NCBI GenBank assembly: GCA_900318465.1
Contig: ONKQ01000026.1
Coordinates: forward strand, 1-42,258
Length of the DNA stretch: 42,258 bases
Source of the DNA: an uncultured Bacteroidales bacterium
Lineage (GTDB): Bacteria > Bacteroidota > Bacteroidia > Bacteroidales > F082
Reading direction: 5' to 3'
Each line of letters begins with the position of its first letter. The stretch's first letter is position 1. Shown one piece after another: positions 32,072 through 40,488 of this stretch. The translations under genes and the position numbers were made by a program. The notes under the pieces are model-generated. The model saw nothing but the letters and a program-made list of their open reading frames with translations, did not search any database and had not been told where the DNA came from.

Positions 32072-33916
32072 ATGACAAAGACCATGAAAATCCATAGGTT
32101 ATTGTTGCTCGCGGTGCTGTTTTGCGCTTTCCCCTTGCGGGGTTGGTCGCAGGCCGATACGGTTTTGTTTTCGGCTTCGGGCGGATTTTTTGAGGATGTG
32201 TTTTCGTTGGAATTATTCAATTATTATCCGCAGAACCATATCCGTTACACTACCAACGGCAATCGGCCAACGGCACAGTCGCCTCTGTATGAAGAGCCAC
32301 TGTTGTTGAATTCCACTAAATATTCACAATCAAACATTTACACCATCATCAACAGTCCCGAAAACGAGTTTTTTCTCCCCGATTCGGTGCAGCATTGCAT
32401 CGTGATTCGCGCTGCGGTGTTCGATGAAAACGACAGTTGTATAAGTGCAGTGAAAACCAACAGTTACTTCATTCGCGCTTTGGGTTGCGACACACACGGG
32501 CTACCTGCCGTCTCACTTTGTGCCGATTCATTGGATTTGTTTGACTATGAGACGGGTATTTTTGTTCCTGGCATCCATTACGACCCGCTGAACCCTGATT
32601 GGACTGGAAATTATTATCAGGAAGGCAGGGAATGGGAAAGGCTGATGAACGTGGAGTTTTACGAGCAAGACAACACAGGCATCAACCAGCAGGCTGGACT
32701 GAGAACGCACGGCGGCAACGGACGACGTTTGCAGCAGAAATGCGTAAAAATGTATGCCCGCGAGGAATATGGCAAGAAAAGATTCAAGCACAAGTTTTTC
32801 GAGACGATTCCCCACAACAATTTCAAGCACTTGATACTCAAGCCTTTTGCTTCTTCGTGGAACCAGTCGGGGGTGAACGACCACATTTGTAACCAGATTG
32901 CCTCGCGATTGGATGTGGAAACTTTGGCTTCACGACCTGTCGTGGCCTTTCTCAACGGCGAGTATTGGGGCATCTATTATATCCACGAGCGTCCCGACGA
33001 GCGGTATTTGGAAGACCATTTTGGGGTAGACATCGACCAAATCAACCTCATTAGTGGTTGGAATCCTTTGGTGGATTGCGGCACCGACGAGAGCTTTTTG
33101 GAGCTGTTCCAGTGGATGGAAAATGCCGACTTGAGCGACCCCGAGGCCTACGCATACGCAAAGACAAAAATGGATGTCGATAATTTCATTGATTATCAAA
33201 TATTTGAACTCTTTTCTGAAAACATCGACTGGCCCGCCAACAATATGCGTTGCTGGCAAGAAGGCGATGGCAAGTGGCGTTGGATATTCTTTGATGGCGA
33301 CGCTTGTTTGCAGTGGATAACGTTTTATGCCTTTGACAACGCCGTGGGTGAAGGCGATGAGATTTGGCCGACAAATTGGAGAGCAACGCTGTTTTTCAGG
33401 AGATTGTTGGAGAATGAGGACTTCAAGGAGCAGTTCATCCATCGCTTCCATGAATTGTTGGACACCTCATTCCTTTATTCGATGACAAAGCCCATTTTCG
33501 ACAACGCCAAAGCTGCCATTATCAACGAGGTACAATTCCAATCGGATAGGTTTAGCTTCCCAACAAACATGGACACTTGGAACGAAGCCATGGGAAGAGT
33601 GAATTGGTTTTTGATGAAAAGGTCTGAAAACATGGAAGGACATTTGCAGGATTTGTTAATCAACGTACCTGAAATACAAGAAGTTGAGTTGGCTTGCTAT
33701 CCCAATCCCTTCTCAGGCGACCTCCACCTTCTCTATGATGCTGATGTCGTCGAAGTCAACGAGATTGCCATCTACGATTTGACTGGGAGAAAAGTCTTCG
33801 CCATGCCTTGCCAACACACTGAAGGTACGAATGAAATCACCCTGCATCCGAGGCTCTCGGCAGGCGTTTACGTGTTGAAAGTCGGCAACATGGTGCAGCG
33901 CATCGTAAAATATTAA
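32072..33916 (+). CDS. T9SS-exported CotH-type kinase (copy 2)
   Basis: A 614-residue paralogue of the preceding gene with the same layout: signal peptide (LRGWSQ), chitobiase-C-like domain (IRYTTNGNRPTAQSPLY), CotH core (RTHGGNGRR, FLNGEYWGIYYIHERPDERY, NIDWPANN, FFDGDAC) and a T9SS type A tail (CYPNPFSGDLHLLY through AGVYVLKVGN). The catalytic elements are kept, so both copies could be active. Loops around the FDGD motif and the middle of the C-terminal half differ most, which suggests different substrates (inference). The start could equally be the ATG at 32084. The GH16-like gene begins 4 bp after its stop. Confidence 0.82.
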   Translation: MTKTMKIHRLLLLAVLFCAFPLRGWSQADTVLFSASGGFFEDVFSLELFNYYPQNHIRYTTNGNRPTAQSPLYEEPLLLNSTKYSQSNIYTIINSPENEFFLPDSVQHCIVIRAAVFDENDSCISAVKTNSYFIRALGCDTHGLPAVSLCADSLDLFDYETGIFVPGIHYDPLNPDWTGNYYQEGREWERLMNVEFYEQDNTGINQQAGLRTHGGNGRRLQQKCVKMYAREEYGKKRFKHKFFETIPHNNFKHLILKPFASSWNQSGVNDHICNQIASRLDVETLASRPVVAFLNGEYWGIYYIHERPDERYLEDHFGVDIDQINLISGWNPLVDCGTDESFLELFQWMENADLSDPEAYAYAKTKMDVDNFIDYQIFELFSENIDWPANNMRCWQEGDGKWRWIFFDGDACLQWITFYAFDNAVGEGDEIWPTNWRATLFFRRLLENEDFKEQFIHRFHELLDTSFLYSMTKPIFDNAKAAIINEVQFQSDRFSFPTNMDTWNEAMGRVNWFLMKRSENMEGHLQDLLINVPEIQEVELACYPNPFSGDLHLLYDADVVEVNEIAIYDLTGRKVFAMPCQHTEGTNEITLHPRLSAGVYVLKVGNMVQRIVKY

Positions 33917-33920
33917 GCCT

Positions 33921-35891
33921 ATGGAAAAAAACAACAGAAAATACTGGTGGCTCCTACTTTTACTTGGGTTTATCTTGTTGAAAACAAACTATTTCCGTCC
34001 GATGTCGAATTTTGGACGCGCACGGACGGTCACGATGGAGATGGACATGGACAATGCCGTCCTTGAAGGTATCACTTTGCCTTCGGTCAAGCAGACCATG
34101 GACGGCTCAGGGATGTTCAAATTCCGTTTCTTCACCATGTCGAAGAAATACAAGTATTACAAGATTTACTACCAAAACGAGAGCTACAAGTTTCCCGACA
34201 CTTCGGCTTTGGCCAACGAGAACTTCTACGGCAGCTGGGAGGACGTGAGCATCGGATTCAAGCCCATCGAGCACCACCGCACACGCGACGTTTTCCGCAT
34301 CGTGGGCAATCCGCGCGACGAAAGGCAATACTATGGCGCCGACCTCTCCGAAAACAGTTTTAGCCCAGAGCACATCCAACAAGTCATTAACTCGATTCAC
34401 AATGTGCCTGAATGGTACAACTCCATCGTGGAGAAAGCGGAAAAAAACGGATGCAGCGTTGACGATCAGCTTTATAGGGACGCTTTGTGGGTCATCAACG
34501 ACAAACGCAATGTTGGTGAGGTGAACCACCGCTGGAAACGCAACCCTCGCGTGGGCGAATACAGCTTCATGCTCGTGCTTTGCAAGGAGGAAGGACTGAA
34601 TGAAATCCCTGATTATGTGCAATATATCGGAAAAACGGACGAAAACGGGCAGTTTGTGAACCCTTACGGCTGGTTTGAAACACACAAGTCGAAAAACATC
34701 AAGGTTATCCGCTCGAAGCGAAAACTGAAGACGCGGGCCGTGATTGCCGTGGACAAGGGTGTGTTTATTGACGAGTCGAAGGTGAATAATGTTGGGTATC
34801 AACTGGATACCACTAACTGCCATTGCGGCAACGACGACAGCCTTTATCGCTCAGCCCTTTACGAGCAGTTTTTCAGTTCCATCAGCAAGCAATATACCTT
34901 GCGTAATATTCCCGTGATTCAAGATGTGGTGGGCGAAAATCCTTATACTCGTGAACAGTACGAAGCCAACCGCAATCGCTTTGACAGCACTGAGTTGCAG
35001 ATGAACTGGCCCGTGACCACCGAAACGCCTTGTCAAACGGTGCGTCTCGCCGATGATGGCAGCTATATCTCCCTCATTAACCCAGGCAACGATGATTTGA
35101 ACAACTTGCACAAAGAATCGACGGGCATTCGTACCCGCGTGGGCTTCACCTACGGCAAGTTCCGTGGCAAGATCAAATTCCCCGTGATGCTCAACGACGA
35201 GAACATCTGGAACGGCTTGACGTATGCTTTCTGGTTGATTTACAGTGACAACCATGCTTGGAACAACCGCCGTCACGACGAGGCCGAAGGTGGTTATGTG
35301 GATAAGAACGACGACTCGGAAAACCCTGTGCGCCGTCCCGACTACCATTATTCAGAGATTGATATTGAGATTGTTAAGGCCTCGCGTTTTTGGCCGAGAG
35401 ACTATTACGGCAAGCGTGCCGACAGCATTTGCGTGGAGCAAGACGAGACCTTGAACGATGATGTGATGTATTGCTGCACCAACTGGGATTTGGCCGTGCC
35501 TTCGCCCAAGTATTTTTCATGGGGCATTGACAGCATCCCTTACGGCAAAGAGAACAAGTTTGAAACCTTGCGCTGGTACAAGCTCTACAAGGCCCTCACA
35601 GAGCGCGCCCCGATGAGCAACAAAGCCTTCAAGGAACCCTATTATTACTACGAAATCGAATGGAAGCCGACCGAAATCATCTGGCGTCTCGGTCCCAGCC
35701 CCGACAAGATGCGGGTGATGGGCTACATGAACAATGAGTACACATCAATTCCGAACAACCAAATGAAGGCCATCGTCACGCAGGAATACCATTACAGCGA
35801 ATGGTGGCCGCCCATCGTTTGGGAGCAGGGGTTGATTCCGTATAATAAGACGGATATTGAGGGGAAGGTTTATGAGATCGTAGTGGAGTAA
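33921..35891 (+). CDS. Membrane-anchored GH16-like protein with an EW module
   Basis: A 656-residue protein with a single N-terminal anchor (residues 8-20) and no lipobox. Residues of about 400-640 resemble family GH16 glycoside hydrolases: YGKFRGKIKFP, then TYAFWLIYSDNHAW, and YHYSEIDIEIVKAS, where E479-I-D481-I-E483 fits the GH16 E-x-D-x-E catalytic motif; a YYYEIEWKPTEIIWRL strand follows. Residues 30-400 are unassigned, except for a helical module at about 161-196 beginning VPEWYNSIVEKA that recurs in the three AlgX-like proteins opposite. A lyase, hydrolase or transglycosylase on a surface glycan would be plausible, but the overall family match is remote. It is coupled to CotH copy 2. 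Confidence 0.6.
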   Translation: MEKNNRKYWWLLLLLGFILLKTNYFRPMSNFGRARTVTMEMDMDNAVLEGITLPSVKQTMDGSGMFKFRFFTMSKKYKYYKIYYQNESYKFPDTSALANENFYGSWEDVSIGFKPIEHHRTRDVFRIVGNPRDERQYYGADLSENSFSPEHIQQVINSIHNVPEWYNSIVEKAEKNGCSVDDQLYRDALWVINDKRNVGEVNHRWKRNPRVGEYSFMLVLCKEEGLNEIPDYVQYIGKTDENGQFVNPYGWFETHKSKNIKVIRSKRKLKTRAVIAVDKGVFIDESKVNNVGYQLDTTNCHCGNDDSLYRSALYEQFFSSISKQYTLRNIPVIQDVVGENPYTREQYEANRNRFDSTELQMNWPVTTETPCQTVRLADDGSYISLINPGNDDLNNLHKESTGIRTRVGFTYGKFRGKIKFPVMLNDENIWNGLTYAFWLIYSDNHAWNNRRHDEAEGGYVDKNDDSENPVRRPDYHYSEIDIEIVKASRFWPRDYYGKRADSICVEQDETLNDDVMYCCTNWDLAVPSPKYFSWGIDSIPYGKENKFETLRWYKLYKALTERAPMSNKAFKEPYYYYEIEWKPTEIIWRLGPSPDKMRVMGYMNNEYTSIPNNQMKAIVTQEYHYSEWWPPIVWEQGLIPYNKTDIEGKVYEIVVE

Positions 35892-35904
35892 CAATGGCTT
35901 GGCC

Positions 35905-36042
35905 CATCCCTACGGGATGTTAGTGTACTTTTGTACATGTTTTTTACCGAACGATAATCCCTACGGGATTGTGTCGATTCCCGTAGGGAATTGCGTTCGG
36001 TGGAGATTAAGTTGTTGTTGCTCTAGCATCCCGTAGGGATGC
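35905..36042. repeat. Cluster of four CCCTACGGG palindromes, two in a long hairpin
   Basis: The 168-bp gap between the two convergent operons holds four palindromic copies: CATCCCTACGGGATG (35905-35919), AATCCCTACGGGATT (35956-35970), ATTCCCGTAGGGAAT (35977-35991) and GCATCCCGTAGGGATGC (36026-36042). The middle two form a larger inverted repeat bounded by CCGAACG (35947-35953) and CGTTCGG (35994-36000). It is placed to end transcription from both sides, but it lacks typical T-tracts and looks more like a dispersed REP/MITE-type element. Confidence 0.9.
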
Positions 36043-36059
36043 ACCAAAACACAGGGAAA

Positions 36060-37763
36060 TCAAAACAATTCCCCGTTTCTCAAGCGTTCATTAACCACCC
36101 AGCGGGCATCGGCTTCCAGCATTTCCTCAAAGGTCATGCCTCGCTCTTGGGCTTTGTCCTCCAGGTATTTGACGCTCTCGGCATTGTTTCGCCATTGGTT
36201 CATCAATTTTCCGACTTCATATTCGATGACAGAGGCAGTGTCCACTTTGATTTCCTGACGCATCAAGGGGCGGCCGAGCAACACGTTTTCGGCTTCTTCA
36301 TCCAAGATGTCGTCGAAGAGGCAACCGGTCCTTGAGGCTTGGATGCGCAAGGCGGTGCACCATTCCTTGTCGTTGGCGATGGCATTGGCCTGCTGCGCCA
36401 AGGCGATAGCTTGGGTGTTGCGGATGGTCGGCATGACTTCACCACCGAGACCCGGAATAAGCTCGGGATTGTCTCTCAGCGTCTTGATGGCGTATTGCCT
36501 CAGGCTGTCGTCGCGGTGCTCGGAATAGCGCCATTGGTAATGGTTTTTCCAGAAAAGGCTGTCGTGACTCAAGCTGTCCATCACCCAAGGGATTTGCGCA
36601 TCGAAGAGGCTGTCGCTGACACAGAGGCGCAGCAGGGCATCTTCCACGAAGTCGTATGACGATAGACCCCATTGATAGCCCGAAGAATACCAAACGACAT
36701 AGTCGGCATTGAGGATGGAACGCAGGCGGTTGATGTCGCCAATGGGATGCTTCTCTTTCTCGAAGCCTAAGAAAGCGGACTTGTTGTAAAACCAAATTTC
36801 CACATAGTCCATGAATTGCTTCCAAGGCATGTAGGTCTCCAAGTCCCACACGAAAGAGTCGCCGACAAAGAGTACCTTGGGCTTGCGGCAGCCTTCGCCA
36901 CAGTCGACGCTGATGTCGGCGCGGTATTTCGGCGAGTCGTTGCCGATGGGGAAGATGAGGTTGAGGGTCTTTTCGTCGTTTTCGGGATATATTGTGTCGA
37001 GTTTGACCAACCGGTCGACATGGATGTCAGGGATGCCGAAGTCGTTGAGGCTGTTCATGTAGCTGAACAGGCTGTCATAACCATAGACCGCAGAATAGCG
37101 CCAGTGGGTGTCGCGCTTGGGAAACATCAGAAACGAGGCGGTGTCTTTCATGCTTTGGTACCACTTGGTCATCTCCACATGGGGGAAGTCGATGGCCGTC
37201 ATCAGCGAGTCGTAATAGGCTGCCGTGTGGATGGCATCGGCGGGTGCAGGTTGATGATAAGGTAGGTATTCGGGATATACCTCCGCCTTGTTGGGTGCCA
37301 TAAAACACAGGAATTCAACGCCATAGTCTTTCAGCACATACCTGAGCTTGTTCATCATCCTGACGTTTTTCCTTGCCCATTCGCGGGCGCGGTCGTAGGT
37401 CTTGTATTGGTTGATGGGTTCAATACCGTAGTAGTCGCGGAAGGCTTCGGCATAAAACAGCCAACCATCCTTGCCCGGGGTGATGAAATGGCAGGTGGTT
37501 TGGTTGAAGAGACTGTAATTGAATTGGTTGTAGAGCTTGATATGCCATTCGCGGAAGCCGAAGTTCTCGCGGCTGTACTGTTCCGCTTGGCTTTGGTATT
37601 GGCCCGAGGCGAAGTTCTTGAGCGTCAGTTCGGGTTTCTCGGTGGCAAAAGTGACGCCAGCCAATGGATTCAGCTTGAAAGGCCGCCATTTTTCCTGCAC
37701 GAAAACGAGCACGAAACCTATCATCGTCAGTAGGCATAATATGGTGCAAACTCGGCTTTTCAT
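36060..37763 (-). CDS. AlgX/DHHW-like SGNH protein (X1)
   Basis: A 567-residue protein with an N-terminal membrane anchor (about 7-24) and an extracytoplasmic SGNH-like body of the kind that pairs with AlgI-type MBOATs. PGKDGWLFY near 96-104 and MAPNKAEVYPEYLP are family motifs. The catalytic elements look intact: DTHW at 218-221 and the nucleophile box FVGDSF with GDS at 301-303. The C-terminal 110 residues hold two tandem copies of the EW module (about 463-497 and 525-560), the first followed by ENVLLGRPLMR. It would transfer acyl groups to a secreted or surface glycan (inference). It overlaps the stop of X2 by 4 bp and is last in the operon. Confidence 0.78.
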   Translation of the reverse strand: MKSRVCTILCLLTMIGFVLVFVQEKWRPFKLNPLAGVTFATEKPELTLKNFASGQYQSQAEQYSRENFGFREWHIKLYNQFNYSLFNQTTCHFITPGKDGWLFYAEAFRDYYGIEPINQYKTYDRAREWARKNVRMMNKLRYVLKDYGVEFLCFMAPNKAEVYPEYLPYHQPAPADAIHTAAYYDSLMTAIDFPHVEMTKWYQSMKDTASFLMFPKRDTHWRYSAVYGYDSLFSYMNSLNDFGIPDIHVDRLVKLDTIYPENDEKTLNLIFPIGNDSPKYRADISVDCGEGCRKPKVLFVGDSFVWDLETYMPWKQFMDYVEIWFYNKSAFLGFEKEKHPIGDINRLRSILNADYVVWYSSGYQWGLSSYDFVEDALLRLCVSDSLFDAQIPWVMDSLSHDSLFWKNHYQWRYSEHRDDSLRQYAIKTLRDNPELIPGLGGEVMPTIRNTQAIALAQQANAIANDKEWCTALRIQASRTGCLFDDILDEEAENVLLGRPLMRQEIKVDTASVIEYEVGKLMNQWRNNAESVKYLEDKAQERGMTFEEMLEADARWVVNERLRNGELF

Positions 37764-39019
37764 CTTACAAATCCTTTAGGTTCAATATTGGTGCGATAGG
37801 TGTATTCGGCGACATCCCAAAGCGACTGCTCTAAACTGACGCCTTTCTCTTTGGCGTTTTGCTCGACGCTCTCCAACCATTCAGGCGTTTCCTTGATGTG
37901 TTGGATGATGTTTTCAATTTTCTCATTTCTGAAAACAACATAAAGACTATCGGCGGCATCGTATTGTTCGGGTTGCTTGTAGCGGAAAACGTTGTCGTAG
38001 GCACTCAGATAACGTTCGAAGAAACCGTAAGGCCAAAGGCTATTGGTGGCTTCGGTGCAAACCAAAAGAATGAATTCTTGATTCTCGATTTCCTGCTTAT
38101 AGTTGATGGACTCCACGTTTTGGATAGGAGTGCGCTTGGGATAGATGGTCTTGTTGAGCACTTTGGGCTTGTAGCCATCGGTGAAGCTAAACTTGGGCTG
38201 GTCGATGGTGTTGTGCTTGAATGGGAACATGAGGTTCATCATGCGCCACAGTTCATCGTCTTGTTCCATCAGATAGGTGGAGTCGAATTCGGTGATGACA
38301 GCACGGGCTTGGGTTTTGTGCGTCTTGCTTTCCATGTAGTTCACCAATGAATCGATGGCCAAAGAAGCACCATAAACAGTCCAATGGGAACTTAGGTTGC
38401 AATAAAGCGGGTGTGGTTCGGTATCTTTCCGCTCGCAAAACCAACGGTTGAAGTCGATCATTTCAACGCCCTTTTCGGCAAAGGCTTTCAGATAACCCTC
38501 ATAATTGTTGGTCTCACGTCGCTTGGCCATGTATTCGTTGGGGATGAGTTCGGGAAAATAGGAGGCCTTACCCACGACAAAAACGGGCAGTAGTGTGATG
38601 CCCTTGGTGCCGAGCATGTCTTGTATGAGCTTGAGTTGCTGCGTGTTTTTCTCGATGGTCTCTTCGCCCATATAGGTCTCGCCTGTAAAGCTGTTGACGT
38701 ACGACTTGTCAAAGAAATTGCTTCCGTCTTTACCCTTTACGAGATGGGTGACCGGGATTTTCCCGAAAGCAGAATACAACATTTGGTTGTTGACCCTTAT
38801 CATCGAATTGCGGAACCCCGTTTGCTCCGTGCACCAGTTCATCAAGGAGTCTTGGGCTGTTTCCTGATAAAGTGTCGTGGCATTGACAATGGGTTTCTGA
38901 GCCGGAACGTAGGCACCGTCCAAGGGCTTCTCATCCACCAAATGGAAACAAGTCTGCATCATCGGCAGGAAAAGCACCGCGAGCAGCACGAGAAACCATA
39001 TTTTCTTGAACGTTTTCAT
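37760..39019 (-). CDS. AlgX-like protein without catalytic residues (X2)
   Basis: A 419-residue paralogue of X1 with the N-terminal anchor (about 6-22), a VKGKDGSNFF segment in place of GKDGWLFY, and FPELIPNEYMAKRRE. The expected DTHW reads SSHW (210-213), and the expected GDSF box reads CTEATNS (321-327), so the Asp and Ser of the triad are both gone. It is about 150 residues shorter than X1 and X3 and has one EW module (379-410) instead of two. It most likely acts as a non-catalytic binding or scaffold subunit (inference). It starts on the MBOAT stop (TGATG) and overlaps X1. Confidence 0.72.
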   Translation of the reverse strand: MKTFKKIWFLVLLAVLFLPMMQTCFHLVDEKPLDGAYVPAQKPIVNATTLYQETAQDSLMNWCTEQTGFRNSMIRVNNQMLYSAFGKIPVTHLVKGKDGSNFFDKSYVNSFTGETYMGEETIEKNTQQLKLIQDMLGTKGITLLPVFVVGKASYFPELIPNEYMAKRRETNNYEGYLKAFAEKGVEMIDFNRWFCERKDTEPHPLYCNLSSHWTVYGASLAIDSLVNYMESKTHKTQARAVITEFDSTYLMEQDDELWRMMNLMFPFKHNTIDQPKFSFTDGYKPKVLNKTIYPKRTPIQNVESINYKQEIENQEFILLVCTEATNSLWPYGFFERYLSAYDNVFRYKQPEQYDAADSLYVVFRNEKIENIIQHIKETPEWLESVEQNAKEKGVSLEQSLWDVAEYTYRTNIEPKGFVR

Positions 39020-40455
39020 CAGAACCTAAAGTAAATGAAGGGGTTGAAACTGCCTTTGAGGATGAATGAAGCCGAGAGGATGAGTAGCAATATTATGATT
39101 AGTCCGAATAATATGTAGTTGAGAGTTGAAAGTTGAGAGTTGAGAGTTGAGAGATGGTTGAGTTTTGATTTGATTTTTTCGTTTGGCATCAATCCAATGA
39201 AAGAGAACAAAGCTGCAACGATGAGGGTGAACACAAACTGGCTGTTGACAAATAGTGCAGGTGTGCTACCGTTGGCTCCGAACATGGCGCCTACATATTG
39301 CAGGGCATAGCTTATGGTGTCGGCTCGAAACATCACCCAGCCAATCATCACGATGACGAAGGTGATAAGTACCCTAGGTATCTTGCCGATTTTCTTGCTC
39401 GCTTTCAACCAAAACATCTTGTCCATGACGATGAAGAGACCATGGAAGGCACCCCATGCCACGAAAGTCCATGCGGCACCGTGCCACAGACCTGACAGGA
39501 AGAACACAATCCAGAGGTTGAGGTAAGTGCGTCTCTTGCCCCTGCGGTTGCCACCGAGCGGAATATAGAGATAGTCCATCATCCAGCTGCCGAGGGTGAT
39601 GTGCCAGCGTTTCCAGAACTCCGATACGCTTTGGCTGATATAAGGGTTGTTGAAGTTTTCGGGGAACTTGAAGCCTATCATGCGCCCGATACCGATGGCC
39701 ATGTCGCTGTAGCCCGAGAAGTCGAAATAGATTTGCATGGTGTAGGCAAGGATGCCCAACCAAGCAGTTGAGAGGCCGATTTCTGTGGTGGGCAAGGCAA
39801 ACACTTGGTCGACATATTCTGCCAAGATATTGGCAATCAGCATCTTCTTTGACAAGCCGATAACGAAGCGGTAGAAACCTAAGATGCGATTGTCGGCGGT
39901 TTCGTTGGCACTTCGGTCGGTGATTTGTTCGGCAATCTCGTTGTAGCGCACAATGGGTCCGGCAATGAGTTGCGGGAAAAGCATGATAAACAAGGCATAA
40001 TCAGCGATGCTCTTCAGCGGGGCCGAGGTCTTGCGATAAACATCGATGCTGTAGCTCATCTTCTGGAAGGTGAAGAACGAGATGCCGATGGGCAGCACCA
40101 CTTTGGTCCAGCGCACGGGTGCGGTGCCGAAAGCCGCCAAAATCGCATTGAAATTGTCGATGAAGAAGTTGGCGTATTTGAAATAGGCCAACAGCCCGAT
40201 GTTGAGAATCACGGAAAAGACAAGGAACAGTTTTCGTCGTTTGCAGTCAGTACTCTTGTCGATTTGTCGCACCAAGAAAAAGTCGATAGTGATTGACAAC
40301 AGTAAGATTATCAAGAATTTAGGCGACCCAAAGCCATAGAATAGCAGACTTGCAAGCAGCGCAACGGCATTTTTGTAACGCCTATCGACGAGGAAATACA
40401 CCCCGAGGAAGATGGGCAGGAACCAAAATAGGAATATGCTGCTGCTGAAAACCAT
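39019..40455 (-). CDS. MBOAT O-acyltransferase, AlgI-like (copy 2) with internal heptad repeat
   Basis: A 478-residue polytopic membrane protein of the AlgI-type MBOAT family, expected to move acyl groups across the inner membrane for the AlgX-like partners. Motifs match copy 1: LIAGPIVRYNEI, SVSEFWKRWHITLGSWMMDY, YIPLGGNRRGKRR, and SGLWHGAAWTF with the invariant His. The C-terminal end FNPFIYFRF is also conserved. Unlike copy 1, residues of about 434-446 (LSTLNSQLSTLN) are encoded by five 7-bp repeats just before the last membrane helix. It is translationally coupled to X2 through TGATG. Confidence 0.92.
   Translation of the reverse strand: MVFSSSIFLFWFLPIFLGVYFLVDRRYKNAVALLASLLFYGFGSPKFLIILLLSITIDFFLVRQIDKSTDCKRRKLFLVFSVILNIGLLAYFKYANFFIDNFNAILAAFGTAPVRWTKVVLPIGISFFTFQKMSYSIDVYRKTSAPLKSIADYALFIMLFPQLIAGPIVRYNEIAEQITDRSANETADNRILGFYRFVIGLSKKMLIANILAEYVDQVFALPTTEIGLSTAWLGILAYTMQIYFDFSGYSDMAIGIGRMIGFKFPENFNNPYISQSVSEFWKRWHITLGSWMMDYLYIPLGGNRRGKRRTYLNLWIVFFLSGLWHGAAWTFVAWGAFHGLFIVMDKMFWLKASKKIGKIPRVLITFVIVMIGWVMFRADTISYALQYVGAMFGANGSTPALFVNSQFVFTLIVAALFSFIGLMPNEKIKSKLNHLSTLNSQLSTLNYILFGLIIILLLILSASFILKGSFNPFIYFRF
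39117..39151. repeat. Intragenic heptanucleotide repeat (AGTTGAG)5
   Basis: Five adjacent 7-bp units (four AGTTGAG and one AGTTGAA) lie inside the MBOAT coding region. Since 7 is not a multiple of 3, gain or loss of one unit shifts the reading frame. It is the reverse complement of the heptad family at 21322-21361. Confidence 0.95.
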
Positions 40456-40474
40456 GACCCTTGTTTTGAGTGTG

Positions 40475-40482
40475 CAAAAATA
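40475..40482 (-). promoter_or_regulatory. -7 box for MBOAT copy 2, X2 and X1
   Basis: TATTTTTG on the minus strand fits TAnnTTTG, 19 bp before the ATG at 40455 and just downstream of the X3 stop. It offers the MBOAT its own promoter inside the operon. Confidence 0.45.
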
Positions 40483-40488
40483 CGATTT

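Noticed and set aside
35905-36042. CRISPR-like array
   Set aside because: The repeated units are palindromes of 15-17 bp with irregular spacing and mixed orientation, and there are no cas genes.
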